This document shows, one piece after another, positions 39,064 to 51,997 of a DNA stretch of 64,000 bases (position 1 is the first letter of the stretch; each line of letters begins with the position of its first letter). The notes under the pieces were generated by a model, which made no database searches, was not told the origin of the DNA, and saw only the letters and a program-made list of their open reading frames with translations. This DNA comes from Nocardiopsis ansamitocini (GTDB lineage: Bacteria; Actinomycetota; Actinomycetes; Streptosporangiales; Streptosporangiaceae). The stretch spans positions 526,897 to 590,896 of the forward strand of contig NZ_BSQG01000003.1 of the NCBI RefSeq assembly GCF_030268225.1. The letters run 5' to 3'. Made by a program: the position numbers and the translations under genes.

Positions 39064-39705
39064 ATGACCGGGCTGACGGGGATGGACGACGCGGCGGTGG
39101 TCGCCGATCACGCCTCGTTGCGCGCGCTCGTCGGGGAGGCCGGCCAGAACGTTCTGGACAAGGACATCGGTCGCATCGACCGCCATGCCGCGGACTTCAT
39201 CGCTCGCTCTCCCTTCGTGCTTCTGGCCACCTCCGGGCCTGACGGCACCTGTGACGTCTCGCCGCGCGGAGAGAATCCCGGCGGTTTCCTGGTGGTGGAC
39301 GAACGCACCATCGCCATCCCCGACCGGCCCGGCAACCGCCGCCTCGACAGCCTGACCAACCTCATCGACAACCCCGAGGCCGGCCTGCTGTTCTGCGTTC
39401 CGGGGATGGAGGAGACACTACGGGTCAACGGTGCGGCCCAGATCGTCACCCAGGCGTCCCTCCTCCAGCAGATGGCTGTCAACGGCAGGCCCCCCACTCT
39501 GGCGATCCGGTTGCGAGTCCGTGAGCTCTACTTCCACTGCGCGAAGGCGTTTCGCCGATCGGGGCTGTGGAAGCCCGAGAGCTGGCCTGATCGCTCGGAG
39601 CTGCCCACCCTTGGACGCATCGTCAAGGACCAGAGCGGTACGACCGTCCCGGCCGCCGTCATCGACGCAGGTCTCGCCGCTGACGCCCGAACGAACCTCT
39701 ACTAG
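39064..39705 (+). CDS. FMN-dependent PPOX-type flavoprotein (pyridoxamine-phosphate-oxidase superfamily)
   Basis: A 213-aa split-barrel flavin-binding protein. The core has FIARSPFVLLATSGPDGTCDVSPRGENPGGFLVVDERTIAIPDRPGNRRLDSLTNLIDNPEAGLLFCVPGMEETLRVNG, very like the MSMEG_1061-type group of actinobacterial PPOX proteins. The substrate is unknown. GGGGGAG upstream fixes ATG 39064. An IdeR-like palindrome upstream suggests a link to iron homeostasis or ferric-siderophore reduction, which is inference. Confidence 0.88.
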   Translation: MTGLTGMDDAAVVADHASLRALVGEAGQNVLDKDIGRIDRHAADFIARSPFVLLATSGPDGTCDVSPRGENPGGFLVVDERTIAIPDRPGNRRLDSLTNLIDNPEAGLLFCVPGMEETLRVNGAAQIVTQASLLQQMAVNGRPPTLAIRLRVRELYFHCAKAFRRSGLWKPESWPDRSELPTLGRIVKDQSGTTVPAAVIDAGLAADARTNLY

Positions 39706-39717
39706 GATCGCTGTCCC

Positions 39718-39735
39718 CGGGGGCCACGGCCCCCG
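39718..39735 (+). terminator. Hairpin after the PPOX gene
   Basis: A perfect 7-bp GC stem (39718-39724 with 39729-39735) with a CACG loop begins 12 bases after the stop. Confidence 0.5.
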
Positions 39736-39804
39736 ATAGCCTGTGCCCAGAATGCCCGTATCTCAACGGGCGGCGGGCGTGCAACGTCGAGGGGAGTCCC
39801 AACC

Positions 39805-41247
39805 ATGAAACTCATCGCGAGTGCGGCCGAGATGCGGGCGATCCCCCGGTCGACGGAGTTCCGCAACGGCGGTGTGTCCTTCTGGTACCGGGAGCAGGGA
39901 CTGCCCGAGCGTCGCGCGCCGCTGCCCGGCTCCGCCGACTACGACGTGTGCATAGTGGGCGCCGGCTACACCGGCCTGTGGACTGCCTATTACCTCAAGA
40001 AAGCACAGCCCGACCTGCGCATCGCGATCCTGGAACGCGAGTTCGCCGGTTTCGGTGCCTCCGGGCGCAACGGCGGTTGGCTGTCCGCGGAGTTCGCGGG
40101 ATCACGGGAACGCTATGCGGAGTCCCACGGCAAGGGGCCGATGATCGCCCTCCAGCGCGCCATGATGGCCTCGGTGGACGAGGTCATCGCGGTGGCGGAG
40201 CGCGAGGGGATCGACGCGGACATCGTCAAGGGCGGAATGCGCACGGTCGCCACCAACTCCGCCCAGGAGGCCCGCCTGCTGGAGGAGATCGCCTACCTCC
40301 AGGAGTGGGGCTACTGGCCCGAAGACATCTACCTGCTGGACCCCGGGCACGAACCCGCACTACAGGTGGCCGGTGCGGTCGCCGCCGCCTTCAGTCCGCA
40401 CGCCGCGCGCATCCAGCCGGCCAAGCTCGCCACCGGGCTGGCCAGGGTGGTGGAGGCGTTGGGGGTGGACATCTTCGAGGACACCGCCGTCACCGAGATC
40501 ACGCCCCGGACGGGGCGCGAGCACCCCTCGGCCGTGACGCCGGGGGGTACGGTGCGTGCCGAGCACATCATCCGCGCCACCGAGGGGTTCACCTCGTCCC
40601 TCGCCGGTCAGCGCCGCCAGTGGCTGCCGATGAACAGTTCCATGATCGCCACCGAACCCTTGGACGCCCGGACATGGGAGCGGATCGGCTGGAGCGGTCG
40701 GGAGGTCCTCGGCGACGCCGCGCACGCGTACGTCTACGCCCAGCGCACCGCCGACGACCGGATCGCCATCGGCGGACGTGGCGTGCCCTACCGGTTCGGC
40801 TCCGCCCACGACGCCAACGGGGCTACCCAGCCGCAGGCCATCGCGGAGCTGTGGCGGGCCCTGGTGCGGCTGTTCCCGGCCGCTGCCGAAGCCCCTGTGG
40901 CGCACGCCTGGTCCGGGGTGCTGGGGGTGCCCAGGGACTGGTGCCCGACCGTGCACGTGGACCACGCCGAGGGGCTGGGATGGGCCGGCGGGTACGTCGG
41001 CAGCGGTGTGAGCACCTCCAATCTCGCCGGACGCACCCTGCGCGATCTCGTGCTGCGCCGTACCACCGAACTGACCCGGCTGCCGTGGGTCGGCCACCGG
41101 GTGCGCGGCTGGGAACCCGAACCGTTGCGCTGGATCGGTACCCAGGTCATCTACGGCCTCTACCGGACCGCCGACCGCCGTGAGTCCGACCGCGTCTCCC
41201 AGACATCCGGTTTCGCCGATCTGGCCGCCAAGATCTCGGGGCGCTGA
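39805..41247 (+). CDS. FAD-dependent oxidoreductase, DAO/glycine-oxidase family
   Basis: A 480-aa flavoenzyme. The dinucleotide-binding motif is VCIVGAGYTGLWTAYYL (about 48-64), followed by AILEREFAGFGASGRNGGWLS, characteristic of DAO-family amine or amino acid oxidases (PuuB/OrdL-like, where the GASGRNGG segment contacts FAD). The C-terminus has GVLGVPRDWCPTVHVDHAEGLGWAGGYVGSGVSTSNLAGRTLRDL, completing the flavin site. The likely reaction is oxidative deamination or demethylation of a small amine; the substrate is unknown. GGGGAG lies 9 bases upstream of ATG 39805. It stands alone between hairpins. Confidence 0.9.
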   Translation: MKLIASAAEMRAIPRSTEFRNGGVSFWYREQGLPERRAPLPGSADYDVCIVGAGYTGLWTAYYLKKAQPDLRIAILEREFAGFGASGRNGGWLSAEFAGSRERYAESHGKGPMIALQRAMMASVDEVIAVAEREGIDADIVKGGMRTVATNSAQEARLLEEIAYLQEWGYWPEDIYLLDPGHEPALQVAGAVAAAFSPHAARIQPAKLATGLARVVEALGVDIFEDTAVTEITPRTGREHPSAVTPGGTVRAEHIIRATEGFTSSLAGQRRQWLPMNSSMIATEPLDARTWERIGWSGREVLGDAAHAYVYAQRTADDRIAIGGRGVPYRFGSAHDANGATQPQAIAELWRALVRLFPAAAEAPVAHAWSGVLGVPRDWCPTVHVDHAEGLGWAGGYVGSGVSTSNLAGRTLRDLVLRRTTELTRLPWVGHRVRGWEPEPLRWIGTQVIYGLYRTADRRESDRVSQTSGFADLAAKISGR

Positions 41248-41289
41248 TCGGTCGCCCGTCGGCCCGTCGGTCGATCCTTATGCGCTGGC

Positions 41290-41325
41290 TTGCATAAATT
41301 TTCAGCAGCGTGCATGATGGTGCAC
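41290..41325 (+). promoter_or_regulatory. argC promoter with two ArgR-like boxes
   Basis: Two imperfect palindromes lie side by side: TTGCATAAATTTTCAG (41290-41305) and GTGCATGATGGTGCAC (41310-41325), about 20 bases centre to centre, as in paired ARG boxes. They overlap a promoter candidate TTGCAT (41290-41295), 17-base spacer, CATGAT (41313-41318). ArgR with arginine bound would block it. The repressor gene is in the same operon. Confidence 0.6.
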
Positions 41326-41355
41326 AACGCGCACCATCTCACGGGGGAGTCAAGC

Positions 41356-42384
41356 ATGGGTCACACCGCTGCCGTCGCCGGTGCCAGCGGCTACGCGGGC
41401 GGCGAGCTCCTGCGTATCCTGCTCGACCACCCCGACATCGAGATCGGCACACTCACCGCCGGCGGCAACGCCGGCACCCCCCTGGGCGCACACCACCCGC
41501 ACCTGATCGCTTTGGCCGATCGCGTCCTCGCCGACACCAGCGCCGCGACACTGGCCGGCCACGACATCGTGTTCCTGGCCCTTCCCCACGGCCAGTCCGC
41601 GGCCATCGCCGCCGAGCTGGGCGAGGACGTGCTCGTCGTGGACCTGGGAGCCGACTTCCGGCTCACCGACGCCGACGACTGGACGGCCTTCTACGGCTCG
41701 GAACACGCCGGGACCTGGCCGTACGGTCTCCCCGAACTCCCGGGAGCCCGCACGGCCCTCACTGGTGCCAGGCGCATCGCCGTACCCGGCTGTTACCCCA
41801 CCTGCGGAACCATCGCCCTGTTCCCGGCCTATGCAGAGGCGCTCGTGGAGCCCGAAGCCGTGGTCGTCGCCGTCTCAGGAGCCTCCGGAGCGGGCAAGGC
41901 CCCCAAACCCACCACCGTGGCCTCGGAGGTCATGGGCTCGGTCAGCACCTACGCCGTGGGCGGTGCACACCGTCATACGCCCGAGTTCGCACAGAACCTC
42001 TCGGTCGCTGCCGGTGCCCGCGTCACCGTCTCCTTCACGCCGATGGTCGCGCCCATGCCCCGCGGAATCCTGGCCAACTGCTCGGCCCCGCTCAAGCCGG
42101 GGATCACCGCGGCCGACGTTCGCGCCGCCTATCAGCGGCACCTCGCCGACGAACCCTTCGCGCACCTCCTGCCCGAGGGCACCTGGCCCAGCACCGGAAT
42201 GACGGTGGGCGCAAACCACGCGCTCGTGCAGGTCACCGTGGACGAGGCCGCCGGTCGTCTCGTCGCTGTCGCTGCCATCGACAACCTCACCAAGGGCACC
42301 GCGGGCGGGGCCGTGCAGAGCACCAACATCGCCCTGGGCCTGCCCGAGACCACCGGCCTGCCCGCCGCCGGTATCGCACCCTAG
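41356..42384 (+). CDS. argC: ArgC, N-acetyl-gamma-glutamyl-phosphate reductase
   Basis: A 342-aa NADPH-dependent reductase, third step of arginine synthesis. The NADP loop is [17 protein letters not shown] at 6-22, the catalytic Cys is in [12 protein letters not shown] near 148 and the conserved His in GGAHRHTPE. The family block [10 protein letters not shown] is present. The ATG at 41356 has GGGGGAG 6 bases upstream. It starts the argCJBDR operon behind ArgR-like boxes. Confidence 0.97.
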   Translation: MGHTAAVAGASGYAGGELLRILLDHPDIEIGTLTAGGNAGTPLGAHHPHLIALADRVLADTSAATLAGHDIVFLALPHGQSAAIAAELGEDVLVVDLGADFRLTDADDWTAFYGSEHAGTWPYGLPELPGARTALTGARRIAVPGCYPTCGTIALFPAYAEALVEPEAVVVAVSGASGAGKAPKPTTVASEVMGSVSTYAVGGAHRHTPEFAQNLSVAAGARVTVSFTPMVAPMPRGILANCSAPLKPGITAADVRAAYQRHLADEPFAHLLPEGTWPSTGMTVGANHALVQVTVDEAAGRLVAVAAIDNLTKGTAGGAVQSTNIALGLPETTGLPAAGIAP

Positions 42385-42468
42385 CCACCGCCCGGCGGAC
42401 CGTGTCCGCCCCGAACCATCCAGCGCGGTCCCGCCCACCCGGCGGGGCAACCGACGAAAGGCAGCACA

Positions 42469-43623
42469 GTGAGTGTTACCGCGCCCCGCGGTTTCCGAGC
42501 CGCCGGAGTGGCAGCCGGAATCAAAGGCGGTGAGCACCGCGACGTCGCCGTGATCGTCAACGACGGACCTTCCCGAGCCGCCGCAGCCGTCTTCACCACC
42601 AACCGGGTGAAGGCCGCGCCGGTCCTGTGGTCCCAGCAGGTCCTCGCAGGCGGCCGGGTGTACGCGGTGGTCCTCAACTCCGGCGGCGCCAACGCCTGCA
42701 CCGGTGCGCCCGGCTTCCAGGACACCCACGCCACCGCGGAGCGCCTCGCGGACGCGTTGGAGGACTCCGCCGCCGAGATCGTCGTCTGTTCCACCGGCCT
42801 GATCGGCGAGCGGTTGCCGATGCCCGAGCTCCTGGCCGGTGTGGACGCGGCAGCGTCCACCGTTGCCCGCGACGGCGGCCTGGACGCCGCCGACGCGATC
42901 CGCACCACCGACAGCGTCTCCAAGATCGCTTTCCGGCGCGGTGGGGACGGCTACACCATCGGAGGTATGGCCAAGGGCGCCGGAATGCTCGCCCCCTCGC
43001 TGGCCACCATGCTCTCGGTGCTCACCACCGATGCCGACCTCACGTCCGAACAGTGCGACACGCTGCTGCGCGCGGCCACCGCCTGCACGTTCGAGCGGGT
43101 CGACGCCGACGGCTGCACCTCGACCAACGACACCGTGCTCCTGATGGCCTCCGGGGCCTCGGGCGTGGTGCCCGACACCGCCGAGTTCGCCCGGCTGCTC
43201 ACCGAGGTCTGCCAGGACCTGTGCAATCAGCTCATCGCCGATGCAGAAGGCGCCTCCAAGACCATCGCCATCGAGGTGGTCGGCGCGGCCAGCACCACCG
43301 ACGCCGTCGCTGTCGGCCGCTCCATCGCCCGCAACGCGCTGTTCAAATGCGCGATCTACGGTGAGGACCCCAACTGGGGGCGGGTGCTCTCTGCGGTAGG
43401 CACCACCGACGCCGTCTTCGAACCCGACCACCTCAACGTCGCCATCAACGGAGTGTGGATCTGCCGGGGCGGTGCGGTGGGCGACGACCGCTCCAAGGTC
43501 GACCTCAAGCCCCGTGAGGTGACCGTCACCGTCGACCTCTCCGCCGGAACCGAAGCCGCCACCGTCTGGACCACCGACCTGACCGCCGAATACGTCCACG
43601 AGAACTCGGCCTACTCGACATGA
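42469..43623 (+). CDS. argJ: ArgJ, glutamate N-acetyltransferase
   Basis: A 384-aa enzyme that transfers acetyl from N-acetylornithine to glutamate, making a cyclic pathway, and in some forms also uses acetyl-CoA. The self-cleavage site is [12 protein letters not shown], cleaved before the nucleophile Thr180. Other signatures are SGGANACTG near 71 and EDPNWGR in the second half. The GTG at 42469 gives the family N-terminus [22 protein letters not shown] overlap with argB. Confidence 0.97.
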   Translation: MSVTAPRGFRAAGVAAGIKGGEHRDVAVIVNDGPSRAAAAVFTTNRVKAAPVLWSQQVLAGGRVYAVVLNSGGANACTGAPGFQDTHATAERLADALEDSAAEIVVCSTGLIGERLPMPELLAGVDAAASTVARDGGLDAADAIRTTDSVSKIAFRRGGDGYTIGGMAKGAGMLAPSLATMLSVLTTDADLTSEQCDTLLRAATACTFERVDADGCTSTNDTVLLMASGASGVVPDTAEFARLLTEVCQDLCNQLIADAEGASKTIAIEVVGAASTTDAVAVGRSIARNALFKCAIYGEDPNWGRVLSAVGTTDAVFEPDHLNVAINGVWICRGGAVGDDRSKVDLKPREVTVTVDLSAGTEAATVWTTDLTAEYVHENSAYST

Positions 43624-44525
43624 TCTCCAGAATCCACGCCGCTGCCCTTGAGAAAGCCAACATCCTCATCGAGGCACTGCCCTGGCTCGGCGCGCTCCAC
43701 GGCAAGACCGTCGTCATCAAGTACGGCGGAAACGCGATGACCGACCCCGAACTGCGGGAGCGCTTCGCCGAGAACATCGTCTTCCTGCACTATGCGGGCC
43801 TTCGCCCGGTCGTCGTGCACGGTGGCGGCCCGCAGATCAGCGCCCACCTCGACCGGCTCGGCGTGGAAAGCACCTTCGCCGGGGGACTGCGCGTCACCAC
43901 GCCCGAGACGATGGACGTCGTCCGGATGGTCCTGGTCGGGCAGGTCAACCGTGAGATCGTCGGGCTGATCAACGCCCACGGCCCTTTCGCCGTAGGCATG
44001 TCGGGTGAGGACGCCCATCTGTTCACCGCCGAGCGCAAGCCCGCCATCGTCGACGGCGAGCCCGTCGACATCGGTCTGGTCGGCGAGGTCGTGGACGTGC
44101 AGCCCGGTGCGGTGCGCAGTCTGCTCGACGACGGCCGGATCCCGGTCGTGTCCAGCATCGCCCGCTCGACGGACGGCGTGTACAACGTCAACGCCGACAC
44201 CGCGGCGGCAGCCCTGGCCGTGGCGCTGGGCGCGACCAAACTCATCGTGCTGACCGACGTCGAAGGCCTCTACGCCGACTACCCGGCCAACTCCGACCTG
44301 ATCAGCTATCTTTCCGCCACCGAGCTGGAGCAGCTGCTTCCCGAGCTTTCCTCGGGCATGGTGCCCAAGATGGAGGCGTGCCTGCGGGCGGTTCGCGGCG
44401 GTGTCCCGCAGGCGCACGTGCTGGACGGCCGGGTTCCCAACGCGATGCTCCTGGAAATCTTCACCGACGACGGCATCGGCACCATGGTGCTCGCCGACGA
44501 GTCCACCGAAGGAGAGCTGCCATGA
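43620..44525 (+). CDS. argB: ArgB, N-acetylglutamate kinase
   Basis: A 301-aa amino acid kinase, second step of the pathway and usually the arginine-feedback point. It has [11 protein letters not shown] (ATP/phosphate site), VVHGGGPQI (substrate site), [11 protein letters not shown] and TDVEGLY. The N-terminal helix preceding the kinase core ([22 protein letters not shown]) is the feature of arginine-inhibited hexameric forms. It overlaps argJ and argD by ATGA at both ends. Confidence 0.97.
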   Translation: MISRIHAAALEKANILIEALPWLGALHGKTVVIKYGGNAMTDPELRERFAENIVFLHYAGLRPVVVHGGGPQISAHLDRLGVESTFAGGLRVTTPETMDVVRMVLVGQVNREIVGLINAHGPFAVGMSGEDAHLFTAERKPAIVDGEPVDIGLVGEVVDVQPGAVRSLLDDGRIPVVSSIARSTDGVYNVNADTAAAALAVALGATKLIVLTDVEGLYADYPANSDLISYLSATELEQLLPELSSGMVPKMEACLRAVRGGVPQAHVLDGRVPNAMLLEIFTDDGIGTMVLADESTEGELP

Positions 44526-45739
44526 GCGCCACCGAGCAGCTGCGCGCACGGTTCGAGTCCGTCTTCATGCCCAATTACGGCACGCCGCCGATCGCACTGG
44601 TCAAGGGGGAGGGACGCCACGTCGTCGATGCCGACGGCAAGCGCTACCTCGACCTGATCGCGGGCATCGCGGTGTCCGCGCTCGGCCACGGCCACCCCGC
44701 CCTCGCCAAGGCGGTCGCCGCGCAGGCAGAAACGCTGGCCCACACCAGCAACCTCTTCCTCAACGAGCCCGAGATCGCGCTTGCCGAACGGCTCGTCGGC
44801 CTGCTCGGCGTACCCGCCAGGGTCTTTCTCGCCAATTCGGGCACCGAGGCCAACGAGGCCGCGCTCAAGCTCGTCAAGCGCGTCGCCGGTCCCGACCGTA
44901 CGTACTTCGTCTCCACCGTCGCGGGTTTCCACGGGCGCACCTCCGGATCGCTCGCCCTCACCGGCAAGGACGCCATCCGTGAACCGTTCGGGCCTTTCGG
45001 CCTGGACGTGCGGTTCGTCGCGCACGGGGACGCCGAGGCCCTGCGCGCGGCGGTCACGCCCGCCTGTGCAGGAGTCTTCGTCGAACCCATCCAGGGCGAG
45101 GCAGGAGTGGTCGCCCCCGACCCGGATTACCTGCACGCCGTGCGCGAGATCTGCGATGAGAACGGGGCGGCGTTCGTCCTGGACGAGATCCAGAGCGGCG
45201 TCGGACGCACCGGTCACTGGTTCGCCCATCAGGGGCACGGTGTGCTGCCCGACGTCATGACCCTGGCCAAGGGCCTGGCCGGCGGGCTTCCTATCGGGGC
45301 CTGCATCGGTTTCGGACCCTACGGGACGGCCTTCGCCAAGGGCGACCACGGTTCCACCTTCGGCGGAAACCCGATCGCGGCGGCCGCAGCGCTGGCGGTC
45401 CTGGACACCATCGAGGCCGACGGTCTCCTGGAGTCGGCAGCCCGGCTCGGCGCGCTGCTCGCCCAGGAGATCCTGGACGTCCACCACCCTCTGATCACGG
45501 GGGTACGCGGAGCCGGCCTGTGGCGCGGCATCGTGCTGGCCGCCCCCGTCGCCGCCCGGGTCCAAGCGCGCGCCGCAGCCGCGGGTTTCCTCGTCAACGC
45601 GGTTACCCCCGACACGATCCGCCTCGCCCCGCCGCTGACGATCACCCGTGGCGAGGTCCTGGAGTTCACCGGTGCACTGCCCAAGATCCTGGCCGCCGTG
45701 GCCGCAGAGGGCGACGGGGACGGGGCAGGGCGACGATGA
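44522..45739 (+). CDS. argD: ArgD, acetylornithine aminotransferase
   Basis: A 405-aa class III PLP aminotransferase converting N-acetylglutamate semialdehyde to N-acetylornithine. It has [31 protein letters not shown], the Asp of [13 protein letters not shown] that binds the PLP nitrogen, and the PLP lysine in [13 protein letters not shown], followed by HGSTFGGNP. It overlaps argB and argR by four bases each. Confidence 0.97.
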   Translation: MSATEQLRARFESVFMPNYGTPPIALVKGEGRHVVDADGKRYLDLIAGIAVSALGHGHPALAKAVAAQAETLAHTSNLFLNEPEIALAERLVGLLGVPARVFLANSGTEANEAALKLVKRVAGPDRTYFVSTVAGFHGRTSGSLALTGKDAIREPFGPFGLDVRFVAHGDAEALRAAVTPACAGVFVEPIQGEAGVVAPDPDYLHAVREICDENGAAFVLDEIQSGVGRTGHWFAHQGHGVLPDVMTLAKGLAGGLPIGACIGFGPYGTAFAKGDHGSTFGGNPIAAAAALAVLDTIEADGLLESAARLGALLAQEILDVHHPLITGVRGAGLWRGIVLAAPVAARVQARAAAAGFLVNAVTPDTIRLAPPLTITRGEVLEFTGALPKILAAVAAEGDGDGAGRR

Positions 45740-46269
45740 CCGTCGATGGTGTGAAGGGCTCCCCGCTCACCAAGGCCGCCCGGCACGCCCGGATCACCGA
45801 GGTGCTGACAAAGAACGACGTCCGCTCCCAGAGTGATCTCGCCAGGCGGCTGGCGGAGGCTGGTGTGCAGGTCACGCAGGCGACGCTGTCGCGCGACCTG
45901 GACGAGCTGGGAGCGGTCAAACTCCGCACCGTCGACGGAAACCTGGTCTACGTCCTCCCCGGCGAAGGCGGTGAACGCCTGCAACGGGCGCGCACCGACA
46001 ACCTGGGCCTGGAGCACGTGTTCAACTCACGTATGAGCCGACTTGCCGAAGACCTCCTGGTCTCGGCCGAAGCCTCGGCCAACATGGTCATCGTTCGCAC
46101 CCCGCCCGGGGCCGCGCAGTACCTGGCCTCGGCGATCGACCACACCGACATCCCCGCGATCCTGGGCACCATCGCCGGCGACGACACCATCCTGGTGATC
46201 GCCCGCGATCCCCAAGGGGGCGGGGAGCTCGCGGCGGCGTTGCTTCGGCTCGCCAACCGGCGCCCCTGA
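45736..46269 (+). CDS. argR: ArgR, arginine repressor
   Basis: A 177-aa hexameric repressor. The winged-helix DNA-binding domain is [51 protein letters not shown] (about 13-63). The C-terminal arginine-binding domain has [33 protein letters not shown] with the conserved GTIAGDDT. It is the last gene of the argCJBDR operon and very likely acts on the paired boxes at 41290-41325. Confidence 0.97.
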   Translation: MTVDGVKGSPLTKAARHARITEVLTKNDVRSQSDLARRLAEAGVQVTQATLSRDLDELGAVKLRTVDGNLVYVLPGEGGERLQRARTDNLGLEHVFNSRMSRLAEDLLVSAEASANMVIVRTPPGAAQYLASAIDHTDIPAILGTIAGDDTILVIARDPQGGGELAAALLRLANRRP

Positions 46270-46342
46270 CCGGGCGCCGAGCACAAGGAACGGCCGAAGC
46301 ACGCGCATCGGCGTCCACCATTTCCACGTAGGAGAGAAACTC

Positions 46343-47542
<1,200 letters not shown>

Positions 47543-47569
47543 GCCCTAGGCTCGCACCAGCAGCAGTAC

Positions 47570-47607
47570 CGTTCGGCCGCCGCGGCGATATGCGCGGCGG
47601 CCGAACG
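47570..47607 (+). terminator. Hairpin between argG and argH
   Basis: A perfect 15-bp stem (47570-47584 with 47593-47607) with an 8-base loop, followed by CTTCTCC. It probably ends the argG transcript, or attenuates it before argH. Confidence 0.6.
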
Positions 47608-47644
47608 CCTTCTCCCGCTCCTTTCGACCACTGACGAGATTTAA

Positions 47645-49075
<1,431 letters not shown>

Positions 49076-49094
49076 CCCGACCGCTTCCTGCCGT

Positions 49095-49128
49095 AGGGCG
49101 GGCCGCGACACGTGCCGCGACCCGCCCT
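49095..49128 (+). terminator. Terminator after argH
   Basis: An 8-bp GC stem (49095-49102 with 49121-49128), with further pairing possible in the loop, starts 20 bases after the argH stop. Confidence 0.55.
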
Positions 49129-49300
49129 GCCCGTGTTCCCCGATCGAGTCCTCTGTCGTATCAGGGTGGATTTTGGTCAAAGCTCCCACAGGCCCCTTTG
49201 GCATCAGGTAGCGTCCAGAACCTGTCAGCACCAAGCGTGTGCATCCCCTGGCACAAAGTGAGGGCGATGCGTCCGGGGTCAGCCGCGGGGGAGGAGCTCA

Positions 49301-51988
49301 ATGGGGAAGCCCGACGGTAGCGTCCGCAGTATTCGGTCACAGCTCAACCGGGTCGTGTTGATACCTGCGGTGACCTTCCTGCTGCTCTTCGCCGTGTTGA
49401 GCGCGGCCACGCTGATGCAGGCGTTCGCACTGCGTTCGGCCGGCGACGACGGCAGGAACGGGGTTTTCCTCTACCGCGCGGTGGTCGAGTTGCAGAACGA
49501 GCGCAGGCTCTCCGTCGAGTACGCCGCGGACCCGTCCCGCGCGACCTTCGAGTTGTTGCGCGATCAGTACGTCGCCACCGACGCCGCTGTCGCCGCCATC
49601 GGTTCGCGTGGCGAGCAGGTGGACACCGCCGCCACCGATACGGTCGCCGATCTCACCGACTCCTTCTTCGACGCCCTGCACGGGCGTGCGGCCTTGCGCG
49701 AGGAGGTCTCGGGAGGACAGGCCGATCGTGCAGGCGGCCATGAGCGATACAGCCATATCATCGACCTGGCGTTCGCGCTCTACGACGCACGGGCCAGACT
49801 CTTCCAGGACGGTGCCTCCGTTGCGTCGGCGGCCACCACCCTGGAGGCGCTGCGCACCCAGGAGGCGTTCTCCCGGGCCGACGCACTGCTGTCTGGGGCC
49901 CGCGCCGACGGCACCCTCACCACCGCCGAGCAGACCGATTTCACCGGCCAGTTCGCCGACGTACGCCAGCGTCTCTCGCAGATCGTCGCCAACCTCGACG
50001 AATCCGCCATCGGTCATCACGACGCGTTGACCGTTTCGCCCGACTGGAGCAGCCTGGTCGGCACGGCCGAGGCGATCTCGTCGTGGGCACCGCGGCCACC
50101 GACGCCCCCGGCCATCGGAATCGACCCCGAACCGGAACCGGTCGCGACCATTCCCAGCGAAGCGGAGGACTGGCGCCCCGTCGCCGACACCGTCAACGCC
50201 TCTCTCGTCCTGATGGCCGACACGCAGGCCGAAGCCACCATCGCGACCACCGATGCCGCAGGGGCGCGCAGTCTCTCGATCGCGATCGGCGGAGGCATCC
50301 TGGCGTTGTTCGCCGGTGCGCTCGCCTACGGCGCAGCCTCGAAGGCGGCAGGGCGCCTCACCTACCGGCTCGGTCGATTGCGTCAGGACACCCTTGACCT
50401 CTCCGGCACGGAACTGCCGCAGATCATGCACCGGCTGGAGCGCGGAGAGACCATCGATCTCGAAAGACAGCCGCGCTGTCTGGACTACGGCACCGACGAG
50501 GTCGGTCAGGTGGCCGATGCCTTCAACACCGCGCAGCGCAGGGCGGTGGGGGCCGCGGTCAAGCAGGCCGAGATCCGGGAGGGCGCGAACCGGGTCTTCC
50601 TCGCCATCGCCCACCGCAACCAGTCGCTCCTCCAGCGACAACTGCACCTGCTGGACCGGGTGGAGCGTGAGGAGGAGGACCCCGACCTGCTGGAGGACCT
50701 CTTCCAGCTGGACCATCTGGCCACCCGCGGTCGGCGCAACGCCGAGAACCTGATCATCCTGGGGGGCGGCCAGCCGGGGCGGCGTTGGCGCAACCCGATC
50801 CCATTGGTCGACATCCTGCGCGGAGCCATTTCCGAGACCGAGGAGTACGCGCGGGTCAAACTCCGGGTGGTTCCCAATCTGTCGCTGCGCGGTGCGGTCG
50901 TGGCCGATGTCATCCATCTGCTGGCGGAACTGGTCGAGAACGCCGCGGCCTACTCACCGCCGCACACCAAGGTGTTCATCCACAGTGAGATAGTGCCCAA
51001 GGGCGTAGTCGTGGAGATCGAGGATCGCGGACTGGGGATCAGCGACGAAGACCTCACGCAGGCCAACATCACGCTCTCCACCACACCGGAGTTCGATGTC
51101 ATGGCACTCACCGAGGACGCCCGGTTGGGGCTCTTCGTGGTGGCCCGCCTGTCCAACAAGCACGATATCCGGGCGCAGTTGTGCACCTCTCCCTACGGCG
51201 GGACCCGCGCGGTGGTCCTCATTCCCTCCGCGCTGGTCGTCGACCCCGCCTCGCCCCCGTCCCCGACGGCGCGTTCCCGGCCCTCCGTGGCCAAGCCGGG
51301 GCGGGGGCGGGAGGACTTTCCGCGGATTCCCGACGACATCGGGGACCTGTTCGACCAGTCGCGCGCCGGAGCGACCCGGACACCGATGCGTGGTGGGACC
51401 GCGCCCGGTTCCCGAGGGAGCAAACCTCAAGCACCCAAGTCCGAGTCAGGTGACCGCCGTTCTCCCGGTTCGGCGGATTTCCCGGGCCAAGCACGCGAAT
51501 CGGGGCGACCCTCCCCGGCTACTTCTCGTAATGCCCGGCCGGTGGGCGACCCGGTGCCGTATAACGTAACTGGACCTGTGGACCGGTCGTCTGCGACGCC
51601 GTCCACCGACGGCCGTCCTGCTCTGCCCACCCGGCACTCGGGGCCGGTCCGTCCGACGCAGGAGGGCCACGACCCGCGACCCGAACTGCCCAGGCGTCGC
51701 CGGCAGACCCACTTGGCCCCGCAGTTGCGCGAGGAGCAGCCGACCATCGCGCACCAGCCCGCCGGTTCGGCCGACGCACGGTCGCCCGAAGAAGCCCGCA
51801 CGATGATGAGGGCTTTCCAGAACGGGACGCGTCTGGGACGCGCGAGCGAATCCGAGGAGACACCCGTGCACGAGCCCGCGTTGAACGGCTCCCGCCGTCT
51901 TGAACACGGATCGGGCGTCAGCACCCCGGCATCCCAGGGGCCGGGACGGCCGGTCCGTCCAGGCGACCACTCCGATAAGAGCGAATGA
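49301..51988 (+). CDS. cvnA: Conservon membrane sensor ATPase (CvnA type)
   Basis: An 895-aa histidine-kinase-like protein. A first membrane helix lies at about 20-42, then a helical extracytoplasmic sensor region (about 45-320, nitrate-sensor-like), a second helix (about 327-350), a HAMP-like linker, and a HATPase domain (HLLAELVENAAAYSPP, EDRGLGISD, LGLFVVARL). The region before it (REGANRVFLAIAHRNQSLLQRQLHLLD) stands where a phospho-acceptor would be, but lacks a standard H-box. Residues 650-895 are a Pro/Arg/Ser-rich tail. GGGGGAGGAG upstream fixes the start. It heads cvnABCD. Confidence 0.93.
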   Translation: MGKPDGSVRSIRSQLNRVVLIPAVTFLLLFAVLSAATLMQAFALRSAGDDGRNGVFLYRAVVELQNERRLSVEYAADPSRATFELLRDQYVATDAAVAAIGSRGEQVDTAATDTVADLTDSFFDALHGRAALREEVSGGQADRAGGHERYSHIIDLAFALYDARARLFQDGASVASAATTLEALRTQEAFSRADALLSGARADGTLTTAEQTDFTGQFADVRQRLSQIVANLDESAIGHHDALTVSPDWSSLVGTAEAISSWAPRPPTPPAIGIDPEPEPVATIPSEAEDWRPVADTVNASLVLMADTQAEATIATTDAAGARSLSIAIGGGILALFAGALAYGAASKAAGRLTYRLGRLRQDTLDLSGTELPQIMHRLERGETIDLERQPRCLDYGTDEVGQVADAFNTAQRRAVGAAVKQAEIREGANRVFLAIAHRNQSLLQRQLHLLDRVEREEEDPDLLEDLFQLDHLATRGRRNAENLIILGGGQPGRRWRNPIPLVDILRGAISETEEYARVKLRVVPNLSLRGAVVADVIHLLAELVENAAAYSPPHTKVFIHSEIVPKGVVVEIEDRGLGISDEDLTQANITLSTTPEFDVMALTEDARLGLFVVARLSNKHDIRAQLCTSPYGGTRAVVLIPSALVVDPASPPSPTARSRPSVAKPGRGREDFPRIPDDIGDLFDQSRAGATRTPMRGGTAPGSRGSKPQAPKSESGDRRSPGSADFPGQARESGRPSPATSRNARPVGDPVPYNVTGPVDRSSATPSTDGRPALPTRHSGPVRPTQEGHDPRPELPRRRRQTHLAPQLREEQPTIAHQPAGSADARSPEEARTMMRAFQNGTRLGRASESEETPVHEPALNGSRRLEHGSGVSTPASQGPGRPVRPGDHSDKSE

Positions 51989-51997
51989 GGCATGTAG

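Noticed and set aside
41875..43599. 574-codon open frame opposite argC and argJ
   Set aside because: Antisense shadow of two clear arginine genes.
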